Positions 16,759 through 26,140 of a stretch of 64,000 bases of DNA are shown one piece after another. Positions within the stretch are counted from its first letter, which is position 1, and every line of letters starts with the position of its first letter. Under the pieces are notes generated by a model that saw nothing but the letters and a program-made list of their open reading frames with translations, was not told where the DNA came from and searched no databases. Both the position numbers and the translations under genes were made by a program. Source of the stretch: CAYWXV01 sp964462535 (GTDB lineage: Bacteria; Bacteroidota; Ignavibacteria; OLB7); contig CAYWXV010000006.1 of NCBI GenBank assembly GCA_964462535.1, forward strand, positions 47,234 through 111,233, read 5' to 3'.

Positions 16759-18696
16759 ATGGAGACTACGGCAGAACGCTTTGAATTCCAGACGGAGGCA
16801 CGCCAGCTTCTGGATCTGATGATCCACTCGGTCTATTCGCGTGCCGACATTTTCCTACGGGAGCTCATATCGAACAGTTCCGACGCACTCGACAAGCGAC
16901 GGATCGAATCGCTTCGCGATCAGGCAATCTCCATGCCCGCAGACGCTTCGATTCGGCTTCTCCCCCATACCGATGCGCGAACGCTTGCTATCGTAGACAA
17001 CGGCATTGGTATGTCGCACGACGAACTGGTTTCAAACCTTGGTACGATTGCCCGGAGCGGTACGAGAGAGTTCCTGACAAAGCTGAAGGAAGGGGGAAAC
17101 AACGCGGAGCTTATCGGGCAGTTCGGCGTCGGCTTCTACGCCAGTTTCATGGTCGCCGATCGAGTGACCGTACTCTCCCGTCGGGCAGGCACGGACGAGA
17201 CGTGGCAATGGGAGTCGACCGGGGATGGGACATTCAGCGTTGAGCCAGCGGAACCCGGCGAGGTTGGCACCACGGTCGTGCTTCATCTGAAGCCGGCCGA
17301 TCCAGAGGGCGACCGTTCCGACTACGCGGACCCGGGCGTGCTTCGTGAGATCGTCCGCCGCTACAGTGACTTCGTCTCCTGGCCGATTCGTCTTCGCCGC
17401 GTCATCCCTTCTGGTGAAACCGTTCCTGATGGTGGGGTCGTTCAGCCTGACGGGACCGCCGTTGCCGACGAGGTTGTGAATTCGATGAAGGCTCTCTGGC
17501 GCAAGGGAGCATCGGAGATCACAGAAGAGGAGCATGCTGAGTTCTACCGCCACCTCTCGCACGACTGGAACGCCCCCCTTCGGTCAATCGTTGTTCGCGC
17601 AGAGGGAACGCAGGAGTATTTCGCACTCCTCTATCTGCCTGCCTCGGCACCGGGGGATCTCTACCTCCACGAGAACCGTCGCGGCCTCCACCTGTATGTC
17701 CGGCGTGTCTTCATCATGGACGATGCGCGAGATCTGCTCCCGTCCTGGCTGCGATTCGTGTCCGGAGTGGTCGATAGTGAAGACCTTCCGTTGAATATCT
17801 CTCGCGAGATTCTCCAACAGAACGGTCAGGTGCGGATGATTCGTCGTCGACTGACCACACGGGTGCTGGAATCGATGAAGGAGATTCGTGAGAGCGATCC
17901 GGAGAAGTTCGCGACGTTCTGGAACGACATCGGACGAGTCGTGAAAGAGGGGATCTACCAGGATCCCGAGCACGCCGACGCGATTCTCGACGTAGCGCTG
18001 TTCGATACAGCCGGGGGGACTGTTCCAACGACCCTTGCCGGGTACGTTGATCGGATGAAGGAGGGACAGGAGGAGATTCTCTACATCACAGGCGAGGATC
18101 GGCATGTCCTTGAGACCTCCCCACATATCGAAGGACTACGTGAAGAGGGGGTGGAGGTGCTTGTGATGACCGATCCAGTGGACGAGCTTTGGACAGCCAC
18201 CCGCGGAGAGTTTCGCGGGAAGCGATTGCACAACGTCCTTCGAGGCACGGTGAAGACCGGCACGAAGGAGGAGCAGGAAAAGAAGACCGAGGCGTCGAAG
18301 GAGAAGAGAGAAGAGCTGGCACCCCTCTTGACGGTTCTCCGAGAATTGCTTTCGGGAAAAGTGAAGGACGTCCGCCCGGGTGACCGGCTGAGAAGCTCTC
18401 CTGCCTGCATGGTTACGGAGGAAGGGGATATCTCGCCGCAGCTTCAGAAGATCCTCCGCGCGATGGGGCAGGAGGCGCCGGAGGCAATGCGTGTGTTGGA
18501 GGTGAACCCGGAGCACCCGCTCATTCGTGCTATGACCTCGATGGTCGGAGTTAATCCGAGCGATCCGCGACTTCCGGAGTATGCGGATCTTCTTCTTGGC
18601 GGGGCCATTCTTGCCGAAGGGGGGACGCTACCCGATCCAGCGGCATTCAGTCGCATGGTGGCCGAACTGATGATTCGTGACGGGGTGAAGAACTGA
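16759..18696 (+). CDS. htpG: chaperone HtpG (Hsp90)
   Basis: 645 aa, full length. The N-terminal GHKL ATPase domain has ELISNSSDALDK (ATP-binding Asn and Asp), the DNGIGMS loop and GQFGVGFYASF. The middle domain has the catalytic-Arg region (NISREILQQN) and a long client-binding section. The C-terminal dimerisation domain follows a Lys/Glu-rich segment near residue 510 (KEEQEKKTEASKEKREE). Cytoplasmic ATP-dependent chaperone for folding and stress. It stands as a single gene after the T9SS cargo gene with about 145 bp between. I see no sigma-32-like or CIRCE element upstream. Confidence 0.96.
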   Translation: METTAERFEFQTEARQLLDLMIHSVYSRADIFLRELISNSSDALDKRRIESLRDQAISMPADASIRLLPHTDARTLAIVDNGIGMSHDELVSNLGTIARSGTREFLTKLKEGGNNAELIGQFGVGFYASFMVADRVTVLSRRAGTDETWQWESTGDGTFSVEPAEPGEVGTTVVLHLKPADPEGDRSDYADPGVLREIVRRYSDFVSWPIRLRRVIPSGETVPDGGVVQPDGTAVADEVVNSMKALWRKGASEITEEEHAEFYRHLSHDWNAPLRSIVVRAEGTQEYFALLYLPASAPGDLYLHENRRGLHLYVRRVFIMDDARDLLPSWLRFVSGVVDSEDLPLNISREILQQNGQVRMIRRRLTTRVLESMKEIRESDPEKFATFWNDIGRVVKEGIYQDPEHADAILDVALFDTAGGTVPTTLAGYVDRMKEGQEEILYITGEDRHVLETSPHIEGLREEGVEVLVMTDPVDELWTATRGEFRGKRLHNVLRGTVKTGTKEEQEKKTEASKEKREELAPLLTVLRELLSGKVKDVRPGDRLRSSPACMVTEEGDISPQLQKILRAMGQEAPEAMRVLEVNPEHPLIRAMTSMVGVNPSDPRLPEYADLLLGGAILAEGGTLPDPAAFSRMVAELMIRDGVKN

Positions 18697-18811
18697 GCCC
18701 CGCGATCGTCAGTGCACATCGCGCGCACTGTGCGGATGATGAGGCACCGTTGTGTTCATTGTCGATCCGACACCAACTGCGCGGAGAACGGAATTCCAAT
18801 CCAGTCAGTCT

Positions 18812-19954
18812 ATGTTGAACGTACCCATGCGAATGACCATCGTGCTTCTCTCTGCAATCGTCCTCATGCTGGTTGCGAAGAGTGACCTATGGGGACAGAA
18901 CCTGAAGCCGGTTGTCCCAATGACCGATCGACAGAATGAACTCCTGGACTCCGCGCGAGTCTTTGTCGACCGGAAAGACTACGACTCGTCATATGCAATT
19001 TTCGACACGGCCCTCGGTCTGAATCCTGCGGCCTACGAAGTGATCTACGAACAGGCCCTCGCCTATCGCCTTGGCGGCAAACTCGATCTGGCGGTTGGCG
19101 CTGCGCTCCGTGGCGCGCAGTACGACAGTCCTATATGGCGTGACTTCTACATCATGGCGGCAGAGATCTATGGTGATCAGAAGCAATGGCGTGCAGGCGC
19201 CGGTGTTTTGCAACAGGCGATCGGCGTCCGACCGGACCAGAAAGACCTCCTCTTGCCTCTTGGAAATGCCTACTTGATGGCTGGGCTTTCGAACGAGGCC
19301 CGCCCTATACTCGAGCAGGCGGTCGTATACGACCCGAAGAGCTTTCTTGCCCATACGTATCTGGCGCAGGCGTTCGGTCGTCGTCGATACCTCTCTCCGA
19401 TGATCATGGCGTTCCTCCGCGGGATGGAACTCGATCAAAACGCAACGCCCACCGTCCAGGGGCTGGAAATCGTTCTCGGGTTGTGTGGATGGGGAGTTGC
19501 CGCGAACGACACCACACCCCTTCAGCGGCTGTTTGGCTGGAGGGCATGGGGCGAGTACATCGACGATGGGAGGCCGATGGGTATGTTGGAGCGCCCCGTG
19601 GACGATCAACTCGACGAGGGGAACTTCATTTCCTCGGGGCGCTACATTCTTCTGACGCAGATCCGTAGAGGGGCCGATGGATATCCGTCCAACCCTGAGA
19701 AGTTTGTGGCGGTTATAGATCATTTCATTGAGTTGCTTCCTACGCCCAGACCGGGTGTGCAGGGTTTCGCGGCCGACTACTACGGCCGGTATCTGAAGGC
19801 CCTTCGTGCCGCTGGGCACGTCCGTGCCTATTGCTACAACATCATGAAGCCGGTTCCGGATCCAACTGTGTTGGTGTGGACGCAGAACAATCAGGAGAAG
19901 ATCGCAGCCTACAAAGACTGGGCCTCCAAATACGAATGGGGTGGAGGACGATAA
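18812..19954 (+). CDS. exported TPR-repeat protein
   Basis: 380 aa from the ATG at 18812; ATGs at 18827 and 18833 are equally possible. The N-terminus is a signal peptide or anchor (MTIVLLSAIVLMLVA, with SDLWGQN after it). About four tetratricopeptide repeats follow (residues about 40-200), visible as helix pairs such as DSSYAIFDTALGLNP, YEQALAYRLGGKLDLAV and YLMAGLSNEARPILEQAV. These usually mediate protein-protein contacts. The last 150 residues have no repeat pattern and no family I recognise. Periplasmic location is likely. A long hairpin overlaps the stop codon. Confidence 0.7.
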   Translation: MLNVPMRMTIVLLSAIVLMLVAKSDLWGQNLKPVVPMTDRQNELLDSARVFVDRKDYDSSYAIFDTALGLNPAAYEVIYEQALAYRLGGKLDLAVGAALRGAQYDSPIWRDFYIMAAEIYGDQKQWRAGAGVLQQAIGVRPDQKDLLLPLGNAYLMAGLSNEARPILEQAVVYDPKSFLAHTYLAQAFGRRRYLSPMIMAFLRGMELDQNATPTVQGLEIVLGLCGWGVAANDTTPLQRLFGWRAWGEYIDDGRPMGMLERPVDDQLDEGNFISSGRYILLTQIRRGADGYPSNPEKFVAVIDHFIELLPTPRPGVQGFAADYYGRYLKALRAAGHVRAYCYNIMKPVPDPTVLVWTQNNQEKIAAYKDWASKYEWGGGR

Positions 19955-19969
19955 CGTCCCCCACCCCAT
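19936..19969 (+). terminator. 15-bp hairpin over the stop codon of the TPR gene
   Basis: ATGGGGTGGAGGACG (19936-19950) pairs with CGTCCCCCACCCCAT (19955-19969) with a single A-C mismatch; the loop ATAA contains the stop codon. No U-run follows. Likely a transcript-end stem. Confidence 0.55.
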
Positions 19970-20003
19970 AGGAAGTCGCGGCAAGCCCGCAAGGCGCTTG
20001 GGT

Positions 20004-20148
20004 GGCTGTTGAAATACGCGCGATCTCTATGTCGCGCTCCTCATCGCTCGCTGCGGCGTAGCATCGGCACTCCGCATTCGCTCCTCGTCAACCGCGTTGA
20101 CCTCGCGCCGTTTGAACGGCCCGGCGGTCCGAGACGACTTCATCAGTC
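20004..20148. repeat. 145-bp intergenic element, copy 1
   Basis: Bounded by imperfect inverted ends, GGCTGTTGAA (20004-20013) and TTCATCAGTC (20139-20148, reverse complement GACTGATGAA). It aligns along its length with 23358-23501, sharing blocks such as CGATCTCT, GCGCTCCTC and a TTGAAC segment. It lies between the convergent TPR and sucC genes and encodes nothing obvious. Confidence 0.75.
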
Positions 20149-20173
20149 TATTGGCCCCCACTCTCCGCCCGGG

Positions 20174-21673
20174 TTAGAAATCCTCCTCATCGTCCAGCAC
20201 ATCATCCAGGTCGTCGATATCTAAATCGTCGTCCAGCCCTTCAAGATCGAGATCATCGGGATCGTCAACCTCCTCGACCTCGAACTCCTCCTCCTCCCCC
20301 TCGGTAGCCGTGCCATCATCCTCTTTCTCCTCGTCAAATTCCTCATCGTCCAGGTCATCATCGTCCTCGTCACGCGGTGGTGAGGACATTGACGCTGAAC
20401 CCATGCCGAGATCGATGACGGCTCCCGCGTGGACTCCGGCGATCGCCTCGTTGACCTTTTCAGCGGCCTCCTTCAGCGTGGCCGCCACCGAGAAGTCGAG
20501 AGCCGAATCCAACAGGATCTTTCGCGCCTCTTCGGCATTCGTACCGTCAAGTCGCACGATGACGGGAACGTCAACCTCGACCGTCTGCATGGCCTGAATG
20601 ATACCGTTCGCGACACGGTCGCAACGGACGATGCCGCCAAAGATGTTGATCAGCACAGCCTTGACGTGGGGGTCGCTCATCATGACGCGGAACGCGTTCG
20701 CCACGCGCTCGACGCTCGCTCCTCCTCCGACATCGAGGAAATTGGCCGGCTCGCCACCGGCAAGCTTGATGATATCCATCGTTGCCATTGCGAGACCGGC
20801 ACCGTTGACCATGCAACCGACGTTGCCGTCGAGCTTGATGTAGTTCAAGTCGTGTTTGCCGGCCTCAACCTCCAACGGATCCTCCTCGCTCTCATCGCGC
20901 ATCTCCGCAATGTCCGAATGGCGGTAGAGCGCATTGTCGTCAAGCGAGACCTTGGCGTCGACGGCAAGAATCTCGTCGTCGGTGGTCAACGCCAATGGGT
21001 TGATCTCCACCAACGACGCGTCAATCTTGACATAGGCACTGTATAGCGAGGTGATGAACTTCAGGAAGCTCTTGTGGGCCTTCCCTTCAAGGCCCAGCGC
21101 AAATGCCATCCGGCGGGCCTGGAACGGGAGCAGACCTTGACCGGGGTCGACGTACTCGCGGAAGATCTTCTCCGGTGTCTCTTCGGCAACTTTCTCAATC
21201 TCAACGCCTCCCTCGGTGGAGGCCATGATGATGTTTTTCCCTGAGGAGCGATCGAGGAGGATTGAGCAATAGAACTCACGCGAGATATCGACGCCGTTCG
21301 CAATCAGCAGGCGATGGACGATCTTCCCGTCAGCTCCGGTCTGAATCGTGATCAGTTTGTTCCCCAGGATGCGCGATGCGATCTGGTACACTTCGTCGAG
21401 CGCGTTCCCGTCCTCGACGGGGACAACTTTGACACCCCTCAACTCTTTGCCGCCGTACATTATTGCGTCGCCCGTCACAGGATCGTGAATCGTTCCTTTC
21501 CCACGTCCACCGGCATGGATCTGCGACTTTACAATGAGTAGCGTGGCACCGTTCTGGATGAGGTCGTGGGCGTTTTCCACCGCCTGTTCAGGAGAAAATG
21601 CCACGCGACCGGACTGGACGGGAACGCCATACCTGCCGAGCAGCTCCTTGGCCTGATGCTCGTGAATGTTCAT
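20174..21673 (-). CDS. sucC: succinyl-CoA synthetase (ADP/GDP-forming) beta subunit with acidic C-terminal tail
   Basis: 499 aa from the ATG at 21673 (MNIHEHQAKELLGRYGVP), the standard start; a longer frame to 21808 is not needed. An N-terminal ATP-grasp domain (VKSQIHAGGRGKG, DASLVEINPLALT) is followed by the CoA-ligase domain (LDGNVGCMVNGAGLAMATMD, NFLDVGGGA, NIFGGIVRCD). With the alpha subunit it converts succinyl-CoA to succinate with substrate-level ATP or GTP formation in the TCA cycle. The last 70 residues, beginning SSPPRDEDDDDLDDEEF, are almost entirely Asp/Glu with some Leu and have no counterpart in ordinary SucC (about 390-400 aa). No sucD is adjacent. A TATCTTTG promoter lies about 60 bp upstream. 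Confidence 0.93.
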   Translation of the reverse strand: MNIHEHQAKELLGRYGVPVQSGRVAFSPEQAVENAHDLIQNGATLLIVKSQIHAGGRGKGTIHDPVTGDAIMYGGKELRGVKVVPVEDGNALDEVYQIASRILGNKLITIQTGADGKIVHRLLIANGVDISREFYCSILLDRSSGKNIIMASTEGGVEIEKVAEETPEKIFREYVDPGQGLLPFQARRMAFALGLEGKAHKSFLKFITSLYSAYVKIDASLVEINPLALTTDDEILAVDAKVSLDDNALYRHSDIAEMRDESEEDPLEVEAGKHDLNYIKLDGNVGCMVNGAGLAMATMDIIKLAGGEPANFLDVGGGASVERVANAFRVMMSDPHVKAVLINIFGGIVRCDRVANGIIQAMQTVEVDVPVIVRLDGTNAEEARKILLDSALDFSVAATLKEAAEKVNEAIAGVHAGAVIDLGMGSASMSSPPRDEDDDDLDDEEFDEEKEDDGTATEGEEEEFEVEEVDDPDDLDLEGLDDDLDIDDLDDVLDDEEDF

Positions 21674-21733
21674 CTGCGTTGTGAAAAGACTGTATTGGGT
21701 AGTAAGTGTTCGTAGACACGGGTGTCGGGGTGG

Positions 21734-21768
21734 CAAAGATAGCAAACGGGGCACGATGTGGAATGCAA
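21734..21768 (-). promoter_or_regulatory. Bacteroidota-type promoter of sucC
   Basis: Minus strand: TTGCATTCC with its TTG at 21766-21768, a 24-nt spacer, then TATCTTTG at 21734-21741, a full match to TAnnTTTG. The spacer is longer than the usual 19-21 nt. Start of transcription near 21730 gives a 5' leader of about 55 nt. The TTGCATTCC block also occurs in the promoter at 6016-6047. Confidence 0.5.
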
Positions 21769-21915
21769 GCGGAGCGATACATGGTGCAGCATTATGCGTC
21801 GTTGACATGTGGCTGGCATGATGGCAGCCTGGCGATCACACGCTCCCGTTTTCCCCTTGTGCGGTCCGACACGAACGGCAATACTTGGACCACACCGACG
21901 TTGTAACTTCGTCAT

Positions 21916-23355
21916 ATGTCCAGCATGCATCGAATTCTCCCCGCGCGGTTCGCGCTTCCGCTCTTCGCACTGATACTTCTCGCAGGATGCAAGTCATTCG
22001 AGGAGACCGTCAAGCCGCTGGTGGAGCACACGCCACCCCCCGGATACACGCCGCCGATCTACATGACCGGAACGGTGGCCTCCGATCAGGCATCGACCTC
22101 CGGCTCGCTGGCGGCACAGGTATGGAGGGTCAACTCCGTCCCATACCCCGACTCCATCCAGTTGTATGTACGGGTATTCACCTCGGACGGGAAGCTCGTA
22201 ACGGGACTTGCACCGCCATACTACAAGGGGGCGTCGGATTACAGGACGATATGGCGGGGACTGACCGAGCAGATTGGTGACGACGCACCGGAAGGGGGAA
22301 TTGATCGATTCTCCGTGCGCGAGTTCAGCGATCAGGATGGAATCCCCTACGAAATAGCCCTCGTCCTGGATTACTCTGGAACGATGGGTTCGAGCATTCA
22401 GGGATTGGAGACTGCGGCTTCCCGGTTCGTCCGTCTGAAACGAACGCAGGATCGCATTGCCGTGGTGAAGTTCGATCGTCTGCCGAAGGTTGTCGTCCCC
22501 GCGACCGATTCCGAGTCCTTGCTGTTGAGTGCGTTCGACGGAAAGGGGCTCGAAGGATTTGGGACGTACACGGCTTTGTATGCGGCAGCCCGGATGGGAG
22601 GTGAGGAGATCGCGGGCGCTCCGATCGATCACCCCCGCGCCATGGTGCTGTTCACCGACGGCGATGACAATTCCAGCGGCATGACCTCCTCGCAGCTCTA
22701 TGACTACTGTCGTTCTGCCGGCATTCCTGTGTTCACCGTGGCCTTCGGTGATGTCAATCAGACGACACTCAACGACATCGCAAACGGCACTGGTGGCCGA
22801 TTCTACCAGTGCTACTCGACCAACGAACTGAGCGCCGCCTTTGAGGACATCTATCGAAGTCTGCGTAACTACTACATCGTTTCATACGAGCCTCCCTTTG
22901 TTCCCGGCAAGCACGTGGCTCGACTCACTCTGAACCTGCCAGGCTCAACACAGGAGGCGAAGGCAAGCGCCACATACAACGCGCGGACTGGACGGATCGT
23001 ATCGGTATCAGACGTCATCACATTCAGCGATACCGTCTTCTTTGATTTCAATAGGGCGGAGGTTAGGCAGGAGGCGATGGCAGGGCTTCGCACCATGGTG
23101 CAAATGATGACCCAGAATCCGCGGTTGAAGATTGAGATTCGCGGACACACGGATGCGGTGGGAACGGAGGCGCGAAACAAAACACTCTCGGACGACAGGG
23201 CGCAGGCTGTTCGCAACGCACTGATCGATCTCGGAATTGACGAGGGTAGACTTCGCGCCCGTGGATTCGGATACTTGCGGCCGATTGCGTCGAACGAGAC
23301 GGAAGAGGGTCGACAGAAGAACCGGCGAGTCGAGTTTGTCGTGATTGCCCGCTAG
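21916..23355 (+). CDS. lipoprotein with von Willebrand A and OmpA-like domains
   Basis: 479 aa. Signal peptide with lipobox LLAGC (21-25). After a Pro-rich stretch and a beta domain comes a VWA domain (about 145-320) with an intact MIDAS start DYSGT (152-156), TYTALYAA and LFTDGDDNSS. The C-terminal 100 residues are an OmpA/MotB peptidoglycan-binding domain (VFFDFNRAEVRQEA, IEIRGHTDAVG, RRVEFVV). It is probably anchored in the outer membrane by lipid and to the cell wall by OmpA, displaying a metal-dependent protein-binding domain. A TAACTTCG element ends five bases before the ATG, so the transcript may be nearly leaderless. No operon partner. Confidence 0.88.
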   Translation: MSSMHRILPARFALPLFALILLAGCKSFEETVKPLVEHTPPPGYTPPIYMTGTVASDQASTSGSLAAQVWRVNSVPYPDSIQLYVRVFTSDGKLVTGLAPPYYKGASDYRTIWRGLTEQIGDDAPEGGIDRFSVREFSDQDGIPYEIALVLDYSGTMGSSIQGLETAASRFVRLKRTQDRIAVVKFDRLPKVVVPATDSESLLLSAFDGKGLEGFGTYTALYAAARMGGEEIAGAPIDHPRAMVLFTDGDDNSSGMTSSQLYDYCRSAGIPVFTVAFGDVNQTTLNDIANGTGGRFYQCYSTNELSAAFEDIYRSLRNYYIVSYEPPFVPGKHVARLTLNLPGSTQEAKASATYNARTGRIVSVSDVITFSDTVFFDFNRAEVRQEAMAGLRTMVQMMTQNPRLKIEIRGHTDAVGTEARNKTLSDDRAQAVRNALIDLGIDEGRLRARGFGYLRPIASNETEEGRQKNRRVEFVVIAR

Positions 23356-23357
23356 GA

Positions 23358-23501
23358 GTCTGCCGAAGTACGCTCGATCTCTGCGTTGCGCTCCTCGTCG
23401 CTCACATAGCGCACCGTCGGTACGCCCCATTCCCTCGTCGTGGCGCGGCTGAACCTTGCGCCACTTGAACAGCCTGTCGATGTGAGAGTGATTCAACAGT
23501 C
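23358..23501. repeat. 145-bp intergenic element, copy 2
   Basis: Begins GTCTGCCGAA (23358-23367) and ends TTCAACAGTC (23492-23501, reverse complement GACTGTTGAA). Nearly the same length as copy 1 (144 vs 145 bp) and roughly two-thirds identical by eye. It starts three bases after the VWA-OmpA stop codon and lies before the converging beta-barrel gene. Confidence 0.75.
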
Positions 23502-23530
23502 TCGAGGCGCGTGGGTAATCGACCTCGTTT

Positions 23531-24481
23531 CTACCACGTGCTTTTCCAGGATCCCATGCGGATGCCGAACATCACGAGGTCCTTTGGCTGCGGTATGGAT
23601 GTGATTGCGGCATCGCGCTGATACTCAGCGCGTGCAAACACTACCAACGAGCCACCATCGGGGTTGAAGAAGTCAAGGCCGACTTCCACGTACGGAACGC
23701 TCCAGACGAGTGAGATGTCGGAGAACCGAGCAGAGAAGCCGGGCTCGCTTCCGTACGCCGCCACCATCAGACCAACGTTGATTCCACACGCCACCCGCCC
23801 ACCCCCCGGTCGCCATCGACCACGGGCATCCAGCGTCGTTGCGGAAACCGCGGACTCCATGCTCCGGCCGACGCCGCGTGCATCGGATCTCATTCGATCG
23901 TCCAGAAGATGGAGGAAGAAATCCTCGCGGATTGCCATACCCCACTCAAACGTGGTGCTGTCAATCGAACGTGGTCGAATCATGTACCGAATCGACGGGC
24001 CACTGAAAATGAGCGTTCGCTGCTCCACTTCGCCCCGAAGGGCAAACACCTCCAGGTTGTCAATGTCGTGCTTGCAGCGATGCATGTATCCGAATTGGAG
24101 CGCGGTCCTCTCCGACAGATTCCGCTGCGCGAACAGCCCCTCCTCCCAGAAGATCGCACGGGGGTTGAAGGTGATATCGTTTTGAGGGTCGACCACAACC
24201 TCCATCGTCCCCATCGCGTGAAGGCTCCAATCATTGTCGAGACGTACGATCTCCAGCGACCCGCCGGTTCGCGCATTCCAGCGGTGATCAGAACCGGACC
24301 CGTTTGAATACCTCGAGAACTCGGCGTAGAGAGTAGTCCCCGGGAGCCAAGTCGCTCCCGAGTCGCTTCTGGCAACGTCACCCAGGGGGTCGACCACGAC
24401 GATGCGATCCGGAAAATTCTGAGCGCTAAGGCCGCGTGCCGTCATGAGAAGAGCAAGTATCAGGAGTGTACGCATGAGCAT
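23531..24481 (-). CDS. exported beta-barrel protein, possibly DUF1207-like
   Basis: 316 aa; ATG at 24481 with an alternative at 24475. Signal peptide (MRTLLILALLMTARGLSAQ) is followed by a chain of amphipathic strands (WSLHAMGTMEVVVDP, LQFGYMHRCKHDIDN, YVEVGLDFFNPDGG, LVVFARAEYQRD), ending in a polar-aromatic strand (IRMGSWKSTW). A terminal aromatic residue is usual for outer-membrane barrels inserted by the BAM complex. The GYMHRCKHDID segment recalls DUF1207 proteins, a guess from memory. Monocistronic, divergent from the CBS-domain gene. Confidence 0.65.
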   Translation of the reverse strand: MLMRTLLILALLMTARGLSAQNFPDRIVVVDPLGDVARSDSGATWLPGTTLYAEFSRYSNGSGSDHRWNARTGGSLEIVRLDNDWSLHAMGTMEVVVDPQNDITFNPRAIFWEEGLFAQRNLSERTALQFGYMHRCKHDIDNLEVFALRGEVEQRTLIFSGPSIRYMIRPRSIDSTTFEWGMAIREDFFLHLLDDRMRSDARGVGRSMESAVSATTLDARGRWRPGGGRVACGINVGLMVAAYGSEPGFSARFSDISLVWSVPYVEVGLDFFNPDGGSLVVFARAEYQRDAAITSIPQPKDLVMFGIRMGSWKSTW

Positions 24482-24766
24482 GACTGGTCGGAGCGATTGG
24501 AAACGTGGCTGATGGCCACGCGTCGTGGAGCGTTGGAGACGCCTCCGGTGATGCCGCGCTATTCCGAGTCACACCGGCGCGGACTGAGAGGACACGAACA
24601 TCCGCCGTCGATGTACGGCTTCGAACTCGGCACCTTCCCCTGAATCTCCCGAAACCTACTATCTTCCGCTCCCATGGATGAACCCCAATCTTGGCGCACG
24701 GTTCCCAGCGCCAATGTCTCGTGTGTCCTTTCGTTGCACAGGTCGGGGGAGGCGTAGACATTCCGA

Positions 24767-26116
24767 ATGGATGACCCGATACTGGGCGGACTGATCACGT
24801 TTCTGCTGGTTCTTGCAAACGCGTTCTTCGTTGCGGCCGAGTTCGCTATCGTCAAGGTGCGCTCATCGCAAATCGAGCTTCGCGCGCAAACGGGGAGCAG
24901 GCCAGCCCGTATGGCCCAACTACTCATCACCCACCTGGATGAATACCTCTCGGCAACACAGCTGGGTATCACCCTGGCCTCACTTGGCCTGGGATGGGTG
25001 GGCGAGCCGATCGTTGCCCACCTGGTCGAGGCGGTCATGGACCTTATGGGCGTGACACCGGATCCCGTGCTGGCTCACCGAATTGCCCTGCCAACTGCGT
25101 TCGTCCTGATCACGTTTCTTCATATCGTCTTCGGTGAACTGGCGCCAAAGTCACTTGCAATCAGACGGTCCGAGGCAACGACCCTCGTAATCTCGTACCC
25201 GCTCCGCGTCTTCTACCTCGTTTTCAAGCCGGCCATCGTATCGCTCAACTTCGTTGCGAACCGTGTACTTCGACTGTTTGGTATTGAGCCGGTCTCCGAA
25301 TCCGAGCATTACCATTCGGGTGAGGAACTGAGACTCCTTCTGGAGCAGGGAAGAGAAGGGGGTACAATCGAAGAGTCGGAGCACGAGCTGATCGAGAACG
25401 TCTTTGAGTTTGGCGACACGATAGTGAAAGAGGTGATGGTCCCCCGCACGGATATCGCCGCGCTCGACATCGCCGAATCCCCACTGCGACTCATCAAGAA
25501 GGTTGTGGAGGAAGGATACACGCGAATGCCGGTGTATGAAGGCTCAATCGATAACATTATCGGCGTCGTCTACTCCAAGGATCTCATTACCCTCCTGCAA
25601 CATTCGAACCTTATTATTCTGCAGGATCTACTCCGTCCGGTCTTCTTTGTCCCGGAAACAAAGCTGATAAGCGAGCTGCTGCGTGAGTTCCAACGCCGCA
25701 AGATTCAGATGGCGATCGTCCTTGACGAGTTCGGAGGTACTGCAGGGCTTGTCACGATGGAGGATATTCTTGAAGAGCTTGTTGGGGAGATTCAGGATGA
25801 GTATGACGAAGAGCCGACGGCTATTGAGCAGATTGCGGATGGCACCTACATCGTAAGTGCATCAATGACGATCAGTGACGTCAACGGTGTGATCGTCGGA
25901 TTCAAACTGCCTGAGGGGGAGGACTACACCACTATCGGGGGCCTTGCTACAAAGTGGTTCGGGAGAATTCCGGAAGACAACGAAGCATTTGAGAGAGACT
26001 CCGTCCGAATGACAGTTCTGAAAACCGATCGTCGCAAGGTGGTCCAGGTGAAGATCGAAGACCTCAATCGCGAGAGCCTTGACAACGGGCTGAACGCGTT
26101 TGACGGGCGGGCCTAG
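24767..26116 (+). CDS. CNNM/HlyC-CorC family membrane protein with CBS domains
   Basis: 449 aa. The N-terminal DUF21/CNNM region (1-190) has about four membrane helices and the expected ANAFFVAAEFAIVKVR and QLGITLASLGLGWVGEP motifs. A tandem CBS pair (about 205-330) starts MVPRTDIAALD and contains GVVYSKDLI and IVLDEFGGTAGLVTMEDILEE. The CorC/HlyC domain closes the protein (345-435). These proteins are linked to magnesium or cobalt efflux and metal homeostasis; the hemolysin label is historical. It precedes metG by 24 bp, probably in the same operon. A TATCTTCC element at 24660-24667 could be its -7 box. Confidence 0.9.
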   Translation: MDDPILGGLITFLLVLANAFFVAAEFAIVKVRSSQIELRAQTGSRPARMAQLLITHLDEYLSATQLGITLASLGLGWVGEPIVAHLVEAVMDLMGVTPDPVLAHRIALPTAFVLITFLHIVFGELAPKSLAIRRSEATTLVISYPLRVFYLVFKPAIVSLNFVANRVLRLFGIEPVSESEHYHSGEELRLLLEQGREGGTIEESEHELIENVFEFGDTIVKEVMVPRTDIAALDIAESPLRLIKKVVEEGYTRMPVYEGSIDNIIGVVYSKDLITLLQHSNLIILQDLLRPVFFVPETKLISELLREFQRRKIQMAIVLDEFGGTAGLVTMEDILEELVGEIQDEYDEEPTAIEQIADGTYIVSASMTISDVNGVIVGFKLPEGEDYTTIGGLATKWFGRIPEDNEAFERDSVRMTVLKTDRRKVVQVKIEDLNRESLDNGLNAFDGRA

Positions 26117-26140
26117 ACAATCATCCATACATCACCTGTT

